From an uncultured Alphaproteobacteria bacterium (GTDB lineage Bacteria; Pseudomonadota; Alphaproteobacteria; RF32; CAG-239), in assembly GCA_944392255.1 (NCBI GenBank), contig CALXVY010000003.1, positions 49,443 through 113,442 on the forward strand: 64,000 nucleotides of DNA. The letters are read 5' to 3'. Numbering within the stretch: the first letter of the stretch is position 1; each line of letters starts with the position of its first letter. Positions 38,341 through 46,785 of the stretch are shown here, one piece after another. A model generated the notes under the pieces. That model searched no databases and was not told where the DNA came from. It saw nothing but the letters and a program-made list of their open reading frames with translations. The position numbers and the translations under genes are program-made.

Positions 38341-39080
38341 AGTTCATCAAAGCTCAATCCGACTCGTAAAATTTTATGGGCGTTTGGCGTATATTCGCCA
38401 TTTTGTTCATGAATGATTAAGCCCGAATGTATTTGTGTTGGCGTGTGGTTGTCTTTTTGTGCGCGAATGATTACTCTTTTGGCTTCTTGACCTTGTTTTG
38501 AAAATAGGGGAATAATTTCTATATGTCCCAGCTTTCCATGTATGCTTGATAATATTTCATCTATTGCTTCGGCTCGGTTTATTATATAAAAATGTCCCAA
38601 TGGCGCTATCATCTTAATACAAAATTCTATCCAGCCTTTTAAGGAAAAATTGTTGTGGTTGTGGGCTAATGCTTTGCTCTTGTTGGGTGAGGGCATATCA
38701 CTTTGCGAATATGGCGGGTTCGTTATAACATGATTAAAACTGCAATTTTTTATTTCTTGAGGCTTGTTTTTTATATCACAGTTTATATATTTCAAAAAAC
38801 TATCAAAATTGTTGGCTTGAGCACTTAGATTGGAAAGTTCTGCTAATTCAGGTTGCAGTTCTAATCCGGTTATCATAGGTTGCATTTGGCTAAAACGTGA
38901 AGCTATACATAATGAAATAGCACCTGTTCCTGAACCAACATCTAAAATACTGTCTCCTTTTTTTATTTTTCCTACCATGGATGATAAAATTACGGCATCG
39001 GTCGAAGCCCTATAACCATTTAACGGTTGAAAAATTTTAACCCTCTTGTCTAATAAATAATCGTGGCTATAATCATCCAT
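38337..39080 (-). CDS. SAM-dependent methyltransferase, TrmN6 (tRNA1-Val m6A37) type
   Basis: 247 residues. The SAM-binding motif ILDVGSGTGAISLCIASR lies near residue 44. The target-base motif ITNPPY, typical of N6-adenine methylases, is near residue 120, followed by AHNHNNFSLKGWIEFCIKMIAPLGHFYIINR. The N-terminal LLDKRVKIFQPLNGYRASTDAVILS matches the TrmN6/YfiC group, which methylates A37 of tRNA1-Val. The stop overlaps the end of the PAS/GGDEF gene by 4 bases (convergent). It is divergent from, and overlaps the 5' region of, the HAD gene. Confidence 0.8.
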   Translation of the reverse strand: MDDYSHDYLLDKRVKIFQPLNGYRASTDAVILSSMVGKIKKGDSILDVGSGTGAISLCIASRFSQMQPMITGLELQPELAELSNLSAQANNFDSFLKYINCDIKNKPQEIKNCSFNHVITNPPYSQSDMPSPNKSKALAHNHNNFSLKGWIEFCIKMIAPLGHFYIINRAEAIDEILSSIHGKLGHIEIIPLFSKQGQEAKRVIIRAQKDNHTPTQIHSGLIIHEQNGEYTPNAHKILRVGLSFDEL

Positions 39081-39140
39081 ATTGCAACAACCTTTCCTTA
39101 TTGTTTTGGTAAGGCATATCTTAAACGGGGTTTTAAAAAA

Positions 39141-39986
39141 ATGCTAGATAATATTTTGAGTTTAAAAGATAAATTTGATGTTTTTGTTTTGGATGTTTAT
39201 GGGGTTACATGGAATGGAAAGGCTCCGATTGAGGGAGCTCAAGAACATATGATTGAGCTTCGTAAAGCCAAGAAAAAGGTTATCTTGCTTTCTAATGGGA
39301 CGCAACGTCAAAAAGATGCTGAAGAAAGCCAAGCCAAAAGAGGATTTATCAAAGGTGTACATTATGATGAAATTGTTACCTCAGGTGATTTAGCTTATGA
39401 TACTTTTTCTTCTGATACTCGCAAACTTAAATTTTATCAGTTTGGACGACCCAGCAAAACATTATTTACGGATTGTCCGTATCAAGAAGTACAAACTCCC
39501 GAAGAAGCCGATTTTGTTTATATCGGCGTACCGCAGATTTTTGAAAATGATATCTGGAAAGATTTTTTGAATTTGCAACCTTTTGAAGCTGAACTCCGTA
39601 AAATCTATAAACTTGGATTGCCTCTTATCTGTGCAAATCCTGATTTACGTGCACATGAAAATCAATATGAAGATGCCGTCGTACGCCAAGGCTCTGTGGC
39701 TCGTTTTTATGAGGATTTGGGAGGTGAAGTGGAATATTTCGGTAAACCATATCCGCTTATTTTTGATTTTGCTTTACAAAATATTGAGACACCGGACAAC
39801 CGCATTATTATGGTTGGGGATACGTTGGAAACAGATATTTTAGGGGCTAAAAGTTATGGCATCAAAACAGCGCTTACCATGACCGGTATTGCCAAAGAAA
39901 ATATGGAAATTGAAGGATTTTCTTCCATTGGGCAATATTGCGGTGAAGTGCAGATTATTCCGGATTTTATTTTGAAGAGTTTATAA
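39141..39986 (+). CDS. HAD-superfamily class IIA hydrolase (TIGR01459 type)
   Basis: 281 residues from the ATG at 39141; an ATG at 39063 would add 26 poorly supported residues and overlap the methyltransferase start. Motif I is VFVLDVYGVTWNG, with an aromatic residue in place of the second Asp, as in the TIGR01459 subfamily. Motif II is LLSNGTQRQ. The C-terminal motif is IIMVGDTLETDILGAKSYGIKTALTMTG. Related class IIA enzymes act on small phosphate esters; the substrate here is unknown. It ends in a shared terminator. Confidence 0.85.
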   Translation: MLDNILSLKDKFDVFVLDVYGVTWNGKAPIEGAQEHMIELRKAKKKVILLSNGTQRQKDAEESQAKRGFIKGVHYDEIVTSGDLAYDTFSSDTRKLKFYQFGRPSKTLFTDCPYQEVQTPEEADFVYIGVPQIFENDIWKDFLNLQPFEAELRKIYKLGLPLICANPDLRAHENQYEDAVVRQGSVARFYEDLGGEVEYFGKPYPLIFDFALQNIETPDNRIIMVGDTLETDILGAKSYGIKTALTMTGIAKENMEIEGFSSIGQYCGEVQIIPDFILKSL

Positions 39987-40015
39987 AAAATGCGGAAATT
40001 TTCCGCATTTTTTTA
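39985..40015 (+). terminator. Bidirectional terminator, HAD gene / Sua5 gene
   Basis: The stem AAATGCGGAAA / TTTCCGCATTT has T runs on both strands and lies between convergent genes. Confidence 0.92.
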
Positions 40016-40963
40016 TTCTTTGTATGAAGCTCTTTTAATTCGATCGTTGATAGCCAATCCTAAATCATTTTCGGGAATTGGCGCCATGGCTATGCCTTTG
40101 AAATTGGTTTGTGTATCGGCAAAGCGAAGATAAGCAAAAAGATTGGCGGCGGCTTCTCTTAAATCTCCTTTAGGACTCAAATTGAGATGTGCTTGCGGGG
40201 TATCTCCAAAACCAATATAAAATTCATCTTCTTTAGGTTCGGTGACATTTATGCGCAAGGTCTTTCCCGGAGCGTAATGTTTTAATAGTTGTCCGGGGGC
40301 GCTGGGCTTATTAGGGTCACCATGAGAAATGATGATTTTTTCTCCGGTATATTCTTCCAATTCTTCTTTACTCATTCCACCGGCTCTGAGCATGACAATA
40401 TCTTTTGTTGTCAGGTCTATAATTGTTGTTTCAACACCAACTGTACAACGACCGCCATCCAAAATCATATCTACTTTATCTCCCAAGCTATTGTATACGT
40501 GATGAGCCGTGGTCGGTGAAATGCTCTTAAATTTGTTGGCGGAAGGGGCAGCAATCGGAGTGCCAGACAAACGTATCAACTCTAATGCAATTGGATGATT
40601 AGGCATTCTAACAGCAATATTTGGCAAACCAGAGCAAACCAAATCAAGAGCATGATTTTTGTCTTTTCTCTTCAAAACAAAAGTCAGAGGTCCAGGCCAA
40701 AAATGGCGGGCTAAATCCATAACTCGGCTATCGGTTTGCGCATATTCAGGTAAGAAATCTATATCGGCAATATGCGAAATCAGAGGATCAAAGGTTGGGC
40801 GTTGCTTGGTTTCAAAAATGTTGGCGACGGCTTTAGGGTTATAAACATCTGCGCCCAAGCCATAAACCGTATCAGTCGGAAAGGCAACCAAGCCGCCGTT
40901 TTTTATGGTTTCGGCTGCTTTTTTGATGTTTTTTTGGCTGTATTCAAAAATATTGTTCGTCAT
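40013..40963 (-). CDS. sua5: L-threonylcarbamoyladenylate synthase (Sua5/YwlC type)
   Basis: 316 residues. The TsaC domain (residues 1-200) includes GGLVAFPTDTVYGLGADV, KQRPTFDPLISHI and GTPIAAPSANKFKSISPTTAHHV. The C-terminal Sua5 domain (from about SAPGQLLKHYAPGK, residue 245) separates it from the shorter TsaC. It makes threonylcarbamoyl-AMP from threonine, bicarbonate and ATP for t6A37 tRNA modification. It overlaps the upstream SUKH-type gene by 20 bases, so the two are probably cotranscribed. Confidence 0.95.
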   Translation of the reverse strand: MTNNIFEYSQKNIKKAAETIKNGGLVAFPTDTVYGLGADVYNPKAVANIFETKQRPTFDPLISHIADIDFLPEYAQTDSRVMDLARHFWPGPLTFVLKRKDKNHALDLVCSGLPNIAVRMPNHPIALELIRLSGTPIAAPSANKFKSISPTTAHHVYNSLGDKVDMILDGGRCTVGVETTIIDLTTKDIVMLRAGGMSKEELEEYTGEKIIISHGDPNKPSAPGQLLKHYAPGKTLRINVTEPKEDEFYIGFGDTPQAHLNLSPKGDLREAAANLFAYLRFADTQTNFKGIAMAPIPENDLGLAINDRIKRASYKE

Positions 40964-41372
40964 CTTCTATCTTAAATAAATATTTGATTGCTTTTGTTAA
41001 ATTTGAGAATGTTTGTATCACTTCTATACTATCTTTGTCAATTATTTGATAACATTCTTTGGTGTGATTATATATTAAATAGTCAAACTCATCATAACCC
41101 AAGATGAGCAGATTTTCTTTATTTGGTAAATCTATCATTTCATTTTCGGCAAAAATGTCAAGATAGTAGGAGCGGGGATTGATGCCGAATAGATAGCAGC
41201 CATCATATTCAATGGTGTTTATTTGATGCAAAAGCTCAGTAAAATCTTGAGGAATAGCTGCTATATTATTGATTTTTAAGTCTTGTTGCGCGCGGATAAT
41301 TTGCTCGGTTGAAGCCGGCTTGGCGGTGAGCATTAAGGGAAGATTTTGCAATGTTTGTATAAGTTCTTGCAT
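40944..41372 (-). CDS. SUKH (SMI1/KNR4-like) immunity-type protein
   Basis: 142 residues. The SMI1/KNR4-like pattern is visible: IAAIPQDFTELLHQINTIEYDGCYLFG near residue 35, then LLILGYDEFDYLIYNHTKECYQIIDKD, with a C-terminal helix (FSNLTKAIKYLFK). SUKH proteins are the most common immunity partners of nuclease toxins in polymorphic toxin systems. Its ATG directly abuts the stop of the HNH nuclease-like gene, the classic toxin-then-immunity order. It also overlaps the Sua5 gene downstream. Confidence 0.75.
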   Translation of the reverse strand: MQELIQTLQNLPLMLTAKPASTEQIIRAQQDLKINNIAAIPQDFTELLHQINTIEYDGCYLFGINPRSYYLDIFAENEMIDLPNKENLLILGYDEFDYLIYNHTKECYQIIDKDSIEVIQTFSNLTKAIKYLFKIEDDEQYF

Positions 41373-42263
41373 TTATTTTTGCTTCTTTTTCTTATTTATG
41401 ACTTGTGTCAGTATATCTGAATAGTTATTTTCATTTTGACGATATATTTGGAATTTTCTTGAAAAACCACCAAAGAAAATTAAATCTTCTGGCAATTCTA
41501 TTCTTTTTACTTTGCGGTTGAATATGGTTTTTCCTAAAATATTGGTATCAAAAAGGTGCAACATATTATGGTAAGGAGATTCCAGAATTAAACAAAGGTT
41601 TTTATAGTTGTTTGCCATGCTAAGATTTTCATTGCTGTTGCTGTCTTTGACAGGGCGCTTATGGTGAAGGTTAAAAAGCGGAGGTACACTGCCTTTGGTT
41701 TTCATAAGGATTATGTTTTTTTCAATAAATTCTTCGTAGGCATGATGATTTTTTTTCAAATCTAATTCTATACCTTTGTTTTTAAGCGCATATAAAATGA
41801 CAGCTTTGTTTTCTAGCATATAATTTCTATAATCTACTTCATGATGTTGGATAAAATATTTTATGAATTTTGATTTTGCCGTTTCAAAATTTGCAATATC
41901 ATGCTTTTGGTTATAGTTTTTAAGTAAAGCTATTAAGTCATAAGCATTAAGATTTTTAATATCTTGTGGTGGAATAGATTTTTCGGCCAAGGCTTTGGCA
42001 AAAATAGCCGCTCTTTTCTTAAAAACAGCAAATTGTTTAAAATATTTCCAAGAAGGAATGTTGTCTAACTTATATTCTTCTTCCTGATATGAAGCGGAGT
42101 TTTCATTTGCGTTATTTTCTATGTGTTTTTGAAAATATGGTGAAAGCATTTCTTTCGAAGGATAGTGGGATAGGCCATGGAATTCGGTTTTGATTAAAAA
42201 TTTTTCTTCTTGAGAAATGAGACTTTCTTCTCTTTCAATAAATCTTAAGCCTTCATCTTTCAT
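41373..42263 (-). CDS. HNH nuclease-like protein, probable toxin domain (possibly a remnant of a longer frame)
   Basis: 296 residues from the first ATG. Near the C-terminus is an HNH-type arrangement: NLHHKRPVKD (His200, His201), then Asn222 in NYKNLCLIL and His232/His236 in SPYHNMLHLFD. That is the metal and catalytic layout of colicin-like and polymorphic-toxin nucleases. The rest is helical and basic. It directly precedes a SUKH immunity-type gene. The same frame stays open for 63 codons upstream without any ATG, GTG or TTG. It reaches a single TAA at 42453-42455, beyond which it continues to an ATG with a good ribosome site at 42575. So the gene may be a nonsense-interrupted 401-codon frame. 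Confidence 0.65.
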   Translation of the reverse strand: MKDEGLRFIEREESLISQEEKFLIKTEFHGLSHYPSKEMLSPYFQKHIENNANENSASYQEEEYKLDNIPSWKYFKQFAVFKKRAAIFAKALAEKSIPPQDIKNLNAYDLIALLKNYNQKHDIANFETAKSKFIKYFIQHHEVDYRNYMLENKAVILYALKNKGIELDLKKNHHAYEEFIEKNIILMKTKGSVPPLFNLHHKRPVKDSNSNENLSMANNYKNLCLILESPYHNMLHLFDTNILGKTIFNRKVKRIELPEDLIFFGGFSRKFQIYRQNENNYSDILTQVINKKKKQK

Positions 42264-42452
42264 AATTTGCTCAAGAGTTTGTTTTATTTCGGAATTTTTG
42301 CCGGCAGAAATGTTGAGAATAAGCTTTTCAACAAGAATCTTGCGATAGAGTTGTTGCTTATATTCTTCGGAATTTTTTTTGGTACTGGTGATGAAAAAAT
42401 CATCAAGCGAATTTTTTAAACTGAGTAGATGTTCGTAAAGATTACTAGATAA

Positions 42453-42575
42453 TTATTTTTGTAGGCGGCGTTTTTTTTGAGATAGAGCATCTAAGGCTAA
42501 GGGCAAGGCAATGATATATGCCAAATCTCTACCAATGGCACATCTTTCTTTGGGCGGTGTATTTCTTTTTGCCAT
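42453..42575 (-). CDS. Short ORF in frame with the HNH gene (likely its true 5' end)
   Basis: 40 codons: MAKRNTPPKERCAIGRDLAY, a hydrophobic stretch IIALPLALDAL, then SQKKRRLQK and TAA. GGAGGG lies four bases before the ATG, a much better site than any at 42263. The frame is exactly that of the downstream HNH gene (104 codons apart), with only this one stop between them. It is either a separate small peptide or the amputated start of the toxin gene. Confidence 0.5.
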   Translation of the reverse strand: MAKRNTPPKERCAIGRDLAYIIALPLALDALSQKKRRLQK

Positions 42576-42714
42576 TATCCCTCCGCACATTACAGATTAT
42601 GTCTTTTTATAACATATTAAATTTTTTTTGTCTAATATTTTTTTTCTTTTTACACTGTTTGTTATATGTTTTTTTATCTTTTTGCGATTATATGTTCTTA
42701 AAAAGGAGTTTTTT

Positions 42715-43380
42715 ATGCTCGAAATTGTGTTTGATGAAAATAAAACGGCCGCTTTTTTAGAGCAACCTTGTCCATTACTTAAGGTTGAAGATGCGTTTTT
42801 GTCTTCATGGCATGATATGAGAGCTTATGCACGAAATTTGCTCAAAGAATATACTCAGGAGCGTGTGCTCAAATTTCAAATTAAGCAAGGAAATTTGCTT
42901 TATTTTTTAGCCTTGGCTTTCTCTATAGAAAGCTATGCAGAAGAGACTAATTTGGAAACAGTTGTTTTTATGGTTGATGATAGCCAAAAAGCTTTTGAAC
43001 AATATCATCCGTTTGTGGCTTTGACCAATGCTTTGCGCTACATGCGCGATTTGTTGCGTATGGATGAAAAAGAGGCATATGCTGATATTAAGCGCTTGGG
43101 ATATCTGGGGCTAAAAGTGAATGAAGATTATATCAAAAAGCAAATTGTCATTCAATGGAGAGAGGGAAAGTCTCCGAAATATTTTTCAGCTACGCAAAAA
43201 AATGCGGCTTTCCTTTTGATTGCCTTATTTAAGTTTTGGGCAATTTGTAAAGATGAACAGCCACGAATCGGAATTATCGGAGATAATGTTTGGGCTGATG
43301 TTGTTCTTCCTGATTTTTCAAATGAAGATGATATGATTGAATATGTAATTAACAATACCGTGAGGGAAAAATGCAAGTAG
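42715..43380 (+). CDS. Protein of unknown function, upstream of the aminopeptidase
   Basis: 221 residues from the ATG at 42715, which has AAGGAG at good spacing (the frame is open to 42628). Soluble, helical and acidic; no motif recognised. Features include LLKVEDAFLSSWHDMRAYARNLLKEYTQERVLKFQIKQGNLLYFLALAF and a C-terminal stretch IGIIGDNVWADVVLPDFSNEDDMIEYV. The stop overlaps the aminopeptidase start by 10 bases, so the two are translationally coupled and probably functionally linked. Confidence 0.6.
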   Translation: MLEIVFDENKTAAFLEQPCPLLKVEDAFLSSWHDMRAYARNLLKEYTQERVLKFQIKQGNLLYFLALAFSIESYAEETNLETVVFMVDDSQKAFEQYHPFVALTNALRYMRDLLRMDEKEAYADIKRLGYLGLKVNEDYIKKQIVIQWREGKSPKYFSATQKNAAFLLIALFKFWAICKDEQPRIGIIGDNVWADVVLPDFSNEDDMIEYVINNTVREKCK

Positions 43381-44498
43381 ATGACAGATTAATCCAAATG
43401 GCTGAACAGATTGTAAAAAAATCTATTAAGGTCAAAAAAGGGGAAAAGGTATTTATCGAAGGTTTTAGCGAATCGGTAAAAACATTGTTTGATGAAGTGA
43501 TAAAACAAGTGACCAAAGTAGGTGGTGTACCTTTTTGGTATTTTAATGATAATGCATTTATCAAAAGTTTTGTTGAAAAAGCTTCAAAAGAACAAATGCA
43601 AGTGTTTGGAAAAATGCATGCCGAAATTATGAAACAATGCGATGCTTATATTGGTATCAGAGGTTATGATGATATGTTTCAGCTTTCTGATGTTTCCGAA
43701 AAACAGATGCATCTTTATCAGCATGAGTTTTATAATCCGGTGCATTTTGAAGTTCGTATTCCTAAGACCCGTTGGGTGGTTATGCGTTATCCAAACAACA
43801 CTATGTCTGCTTTGTCTCGCATGTCGACCAAGTCTTTTGAGGATTTTTATTTTAATGCTTGTTTAGTGGATTATGCTAAAATGGCAAAAGCTATGTTGCC
43901 TTTGAAAAAATTGATGGATAAGACAGATAAGGTGAAAATTATTGCCCCTAATACTCATTTGGAATTTTCTATCAAAAATTTGAAAGCCGTTGCTTGTGCC
44001 GGAGAGATGAATTTGCCAGACGGTGAGGTTTATACCGCGCCGGTTAAAGATTCAATCAACGGGGTTATCCAGTTTAATACCGATACGGTTTATGAGGGAG
44101 AATATTTCTCTAACATTCTCTTGGAATTCAAAGACGGCAAAATTATTAAAGGTACTTCAATGGCCAATAATGATAAGTTCCAAAAACTTCTTAATCTTGA
44201 TGCCGGTAGTCGTTATATGGGAGAATTTGCTCTCGGGGTAAATCCGTATATCACAAAGCCCATGCTTGATATTTTGTTTGATGAAAAGATATCCGGTTCA
44301 CTCCACATGGCGATTGGAAATTCTTATAGCGATGAAACATTTAATGGTAACCGCTCGGCTATTCATTGGGACTTAGTTCTTATTCAAACGACAGAGAAGG
44401 GCGGTGGAGAAATTTGGTTTGATGAGAAGCTTATCAGAAAAGATGGACTTTTCTTGCCAAAAGAATTGCAAGGACTTAATCCTGATAAATTGAAATAA
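43371..44498 (+). CDS. M29-family aminopeptidase (AmpS/PepS-like)
   Basis: 375 residues. The M29 pattern of metal-binding residues is present: AGEMNLPDGEVYTAPV with Glu ligands near residue 210, YEGEYFSN, and near the C-terminus LHMAIGNSYSDETFNGNRSAIHWDLVLI with His and Asp ligands. These thermophilic-type aminopeptidases use two metal ions to remove N-terminal residues from peptides in the cytoplasm. The length is somewhat short of the usual 400-410 residues. It is coupled to the upstream unknown gene and followed by a strong terminator. Confidence 0.88.
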   Translation: MQVDDRLIQMAEQIVKKSIKVKKGEKVFIEGFSESVKTLFDEVIKQVTKVGGVPFWYFNDNAFIKSFVEKASKEQMQVFGKMHAEIMKQCDAYIGIRGYDDMFQLSDVSEKQMHLYQHEFYNPVHFEVRIPKTRWVVMRYPNNTMSALSRMSTKSFEDFYFNACLVDYAKMAKAMLPLKKLMDKTDKVKIIAPNTHLEFSIKNLKAVACAGEMNLPDGEVYTAPVKDSINGVIQFNTDTVYEGEYFSNILLEFKDGKIIKGTSMANNDKFQKLLNLDAGSRYMGEFALGVNPYITKPMLDILFDEKISGSLHMAIGNSYSDETFNGNRSAIHWDLVLIQTTEKGGGEIWFDEKLIRKDGLFLPKELQGLNPDKLK

Positions 44499-44505
44499 AA
44501 TTACA

Positions 44506-44541
44506 AAAAAAACTGCTTGAATTTTTCAAGCAGTTTTTTTT
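44506..44541 (+). terminator. Bidirectional terminator after the aminopeptidase
   Basis: The stem AAAACTGCTTGAA / TTCAAGCAGTTTT has long T runs on both strands. Confidence 0.92.
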
Positions 44542-44543
44542 TC

Positions 44544-45209
44544 TTATATCTTTTGATAAGAATGTAATGTTAATGAATTTGGGTTGGCGAAAAACAATTT
44601 TTCTTCTTGTTGATATACAGTCCAAAGAATATTTTTATGAAAAAATTTATCTCCGGCTTCCATTGCTTCAAAATCAAGTTCATGGTGCGGAATTTGGATA
44701 ATTTTTCTAAAATCTTCTTTAAAAAAAGGAAATGTATATATGCAATTATTGCTTAAAATGCGCCAACAATAGCCAATGAGTTTTCGTGCATTTGTTTTAT
44801 CATCACTTATATGAAAAGCTTTACATATATATCTTATGCTATTGGGTAACTTAAATAAGATATCTACTTCTTGCCACATATTATAAACGGATACTTTGGT
44901 GATAAGCATTCCGTTTGGTGTGGAGATTAAAAAATAAAGTTCTTTTTGATAAATGAGAAACTGTTGCGGTTTTAGTAATGATATTTGAAATTGATTTATA
45001 TTCTGAGGGATAAAATCATTTTCAAAAACCGGTTTTATTTTCCAAATATGTCCATTATCTCCAATCCAGAGGAGGTGTTCTTCATTTTCCTTGACTAAAT
45101 GTAGTAAACTGCATGGATATTGTGTATCAAAATTCATTATCTCTAATGCTTTTTGGGCGCTACTGATATCTTTTTCTTGTAGCGGAATGACAATAATTTT
45201 AGGTTCCAT
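44544..45209 (-). CDS. Protein of unknown function
   Basis: 221 residues from the ATG at 45209. The open frame extends to 45353, but a terminator (45277-45316) lies within that extension, so the shorter form is chosen. Soluble and strand-rich: HLLWIGDNGHIWKIKPVF, LYFLISTPNGMLITKVSVYN. It may be a beta-propeller-like or sensor-like fold, but nothing is recognised. No clear ribosome site. Confidence 0.45.
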   Translation of the reverse strand: MEPKIIVIPLQEKDISSAQKALEIMNFDTQYPCSLLHLVKENEEHLLWIGDNGHIWKIKPVFENDFIPQNINQFQISLLKPQQFLIYQKELYFLISTPNGMLITKVSVYNMWQEVDILFKLPNSIRYICKAFHISDDKTNARKLIGYCWRILSNNCIYTFPFFKEDFRKIIQIPHHELDFEAMEAGDKFFHKNILWTVYQQEEKLFFANPNSLTLHSYQKI

Positions 45210-45276
45210 ATGTATAGATTTTAATAATTTTGTTATTATATTTAGAATGAAGGTAGGAATTTTTTTTGTCAATAAT

Positions 45277-45316
45277 AAAAAAAGAGAATTTCTCCAAAAG
45301 AAATTCTCTTTTTTTA
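45277..45316 (-). terminator. Terminator of the gene at 45323-45904
   Basis: The stem AAAGAGAATTTCT / AGAAATTCTCTTT is followed by a T run on each strand. Confidence 0.9.
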
Positions 45317-45322
45317 TTTTTC

Positions 45323-45904
45323 TTAGATTATTGGCAATTCTGATAAAATACATTTGCCTTTTTCAGTGCATGTATACCATTTTTTGTTTTTCAATCTGAA
45401 TTCTTTACCAAATTGAAGAGCTTCTATCGTGACCTCGGATAATTGGTAATTAGGTTCATCTTGAAAAATTGTAACATGGTGTTTTTCCGAAACCCAAGCA
45501 CAATTTATAATTTTGCCATCTTTGTTCTTGATTAGACAAGCGGCAAATTGTTCTTCTGGGTATAATTGTTCGGCAATGCGGATTGATAAGATGTTTCTCA
45601 GTTCAATAATACCGTTATCTTTGGGAAATTTGTATACTTTATACATATATACCTTTCCACGGTATAAAAATGGCGAATCAGGCGTGATTATTGAAAATCC
45701 GGTCGCTTCAGTGTATTTTTCTTCTTCATTTTTTTTAGGACTGAATAACACATATTTTTCATTAATGTTTTTGGCAAGCCAGCCAAGTTCTTTTTTGGGA
45801 GAAAATGCCAAATAAATTAATGATGCCAAATACTCTCTTGTTTTTTTGGTGTACTGCGGTCTGTAATAGTTGATTGCCGCAGATTTTTTTACAAAAATAT
45901 CCAT
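45323..45904 (-). CDS. Protein of unknown function
   Basis: 193 residues from the ATG at 45904 (MDIFVKKSAAI); an ATG at 45958 adds a hydrophobic 18-residue extension and is the alternative. The protein is basic, with no membrane segment in the short form. Several strands follow the pattern GFSIITPDSPFLYRGKVYMYKVYKF, with a CTEKGKCIL pair near the end. Terminators on both sides make it a single-gene unit. No family recognised. Confidence 0.45.
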   Translation of the reverse strand: MDIFVKKSAAINYYRPQYTKKTREYLASLIYLAFSPKKELGWLAKNINEKYVLFSPKKNEEEKYTEATGFSIITPDSPFLYRGKVYMYKVYKFPKDNGIIELRNILSIRIAEQLYPEEQFAACLIKNKDGKIINCAWVSEKHHVTIFQDEPNYQLSEVTIEALQFGKEFRLKNKKWYTCTEKGKCILSELPII

Positions 45905-45982
45905 AGCTAAAAATAATAAATTAATTAATAAATAAGTAAACTGAAAGAAAAATGGCATATTTTGACAAAAAAATCAAGTATA

Positions 45983-46016
45983 AAAAAAAGAGGAAAAGAA
46001 ATTTTCCTCTTTTTTA
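45983..46016 (-). terminator. Terminator of the gene at 46036-46560
   Basis: The stem AAAGAGGAAAA / TTTTCCTCTTT is followed by a T run. Confidence 0.88.
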
Positions 46017-46035
46017 CGATAATCAATATCTAAAA

Positions 46036-46560
46036 TTAACCACGAGCATTTGCTTTGATGTGATTGTATATATTTTTGATTGTATCATTGGCATTATGTT
46101 CAATGCCTTTTTCTTTACGTTCTGCAATACGATGATTGAATTTTTTTGCACGGCGGCTGGTTTTATCTAATAAAGATTCTTCATTTTTATGTTCAAACGG
46201 ATTGCGTTTAATTGCTTCACTATCACGATGTAACAAAACATTAAATAAATTTTGGGGGTGATTAGGGTGATTCTTTTCGTCTAAATTACCTTTGTGAGCG
46301 TAATATTCGCAAATGGCATCATGAAGTTTTTGAGCTTCTTCCATGTTATCGTTGGTTAAAATGTCTGCAAAACCTTCAGTTTGAGCCAGAGTTTTTACTT
46401 GAAATTCTGCTTCTCTGTTTATGGCTCTTTGGTAGTGTCCGGGTAATTCTGAAAATTCGCTGTCTTTACCATGAGCAGAGAAATAAAACTGTCTATTAAC
46501 AATAGCTTTGGCTAATTTTTCATCAATGTTAAATACTTCATTATTATTTTGGTTCTCCAT
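46036..46560 (-). CDS. Protein of unknown function
   Basis: 174 residues, hydrophilic, His- and Asn-rich, predicted helical, with a basic C-terminal third (RRAKKFNHRIAERKEKGIEHNAND). GGGAG lies 7 bases before the ATG. No signal or membrane segment. Terminator downstream and about 225 bases of AT-rich spacer upstream. No family recognised. Confidence 0.5.
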   Translation of the reverse strand: MENQNNNEVFNIDEKLAKAIVNRQFYFSAHGKDSEFSELPGHYQRAINREAEFQVKTLAQTEGFADILTNDNMEEAQKLHDAICEYYAHKGNLDEKNHPNHPQNLFNVLLHRDSEAIKRNPFEHKNEESLLDKTSRRAKKFNHRIAERKEKGIEHNANDTIKNIYNHIKANARG

Positions 46561-46785
46561 TATTTTTCTCCCATAAAAGTGGATTCTATATGTTAAATAG
46601 TTTATATTTTCTCGATTTTGTGTCTATAAACTTCTGAAGTTTTGCACCGTATTCTTTAGTTTATGAAGAATTATAGCATAACTGCCTCTCATTTGTCAAA
46701 TTTTGTCTTGATTTTTTTTGCGTCTTTTTGTATTGTGATTGCAAACATATATTATGTATAAATTATTAACCTAATTTTTTAAGTT

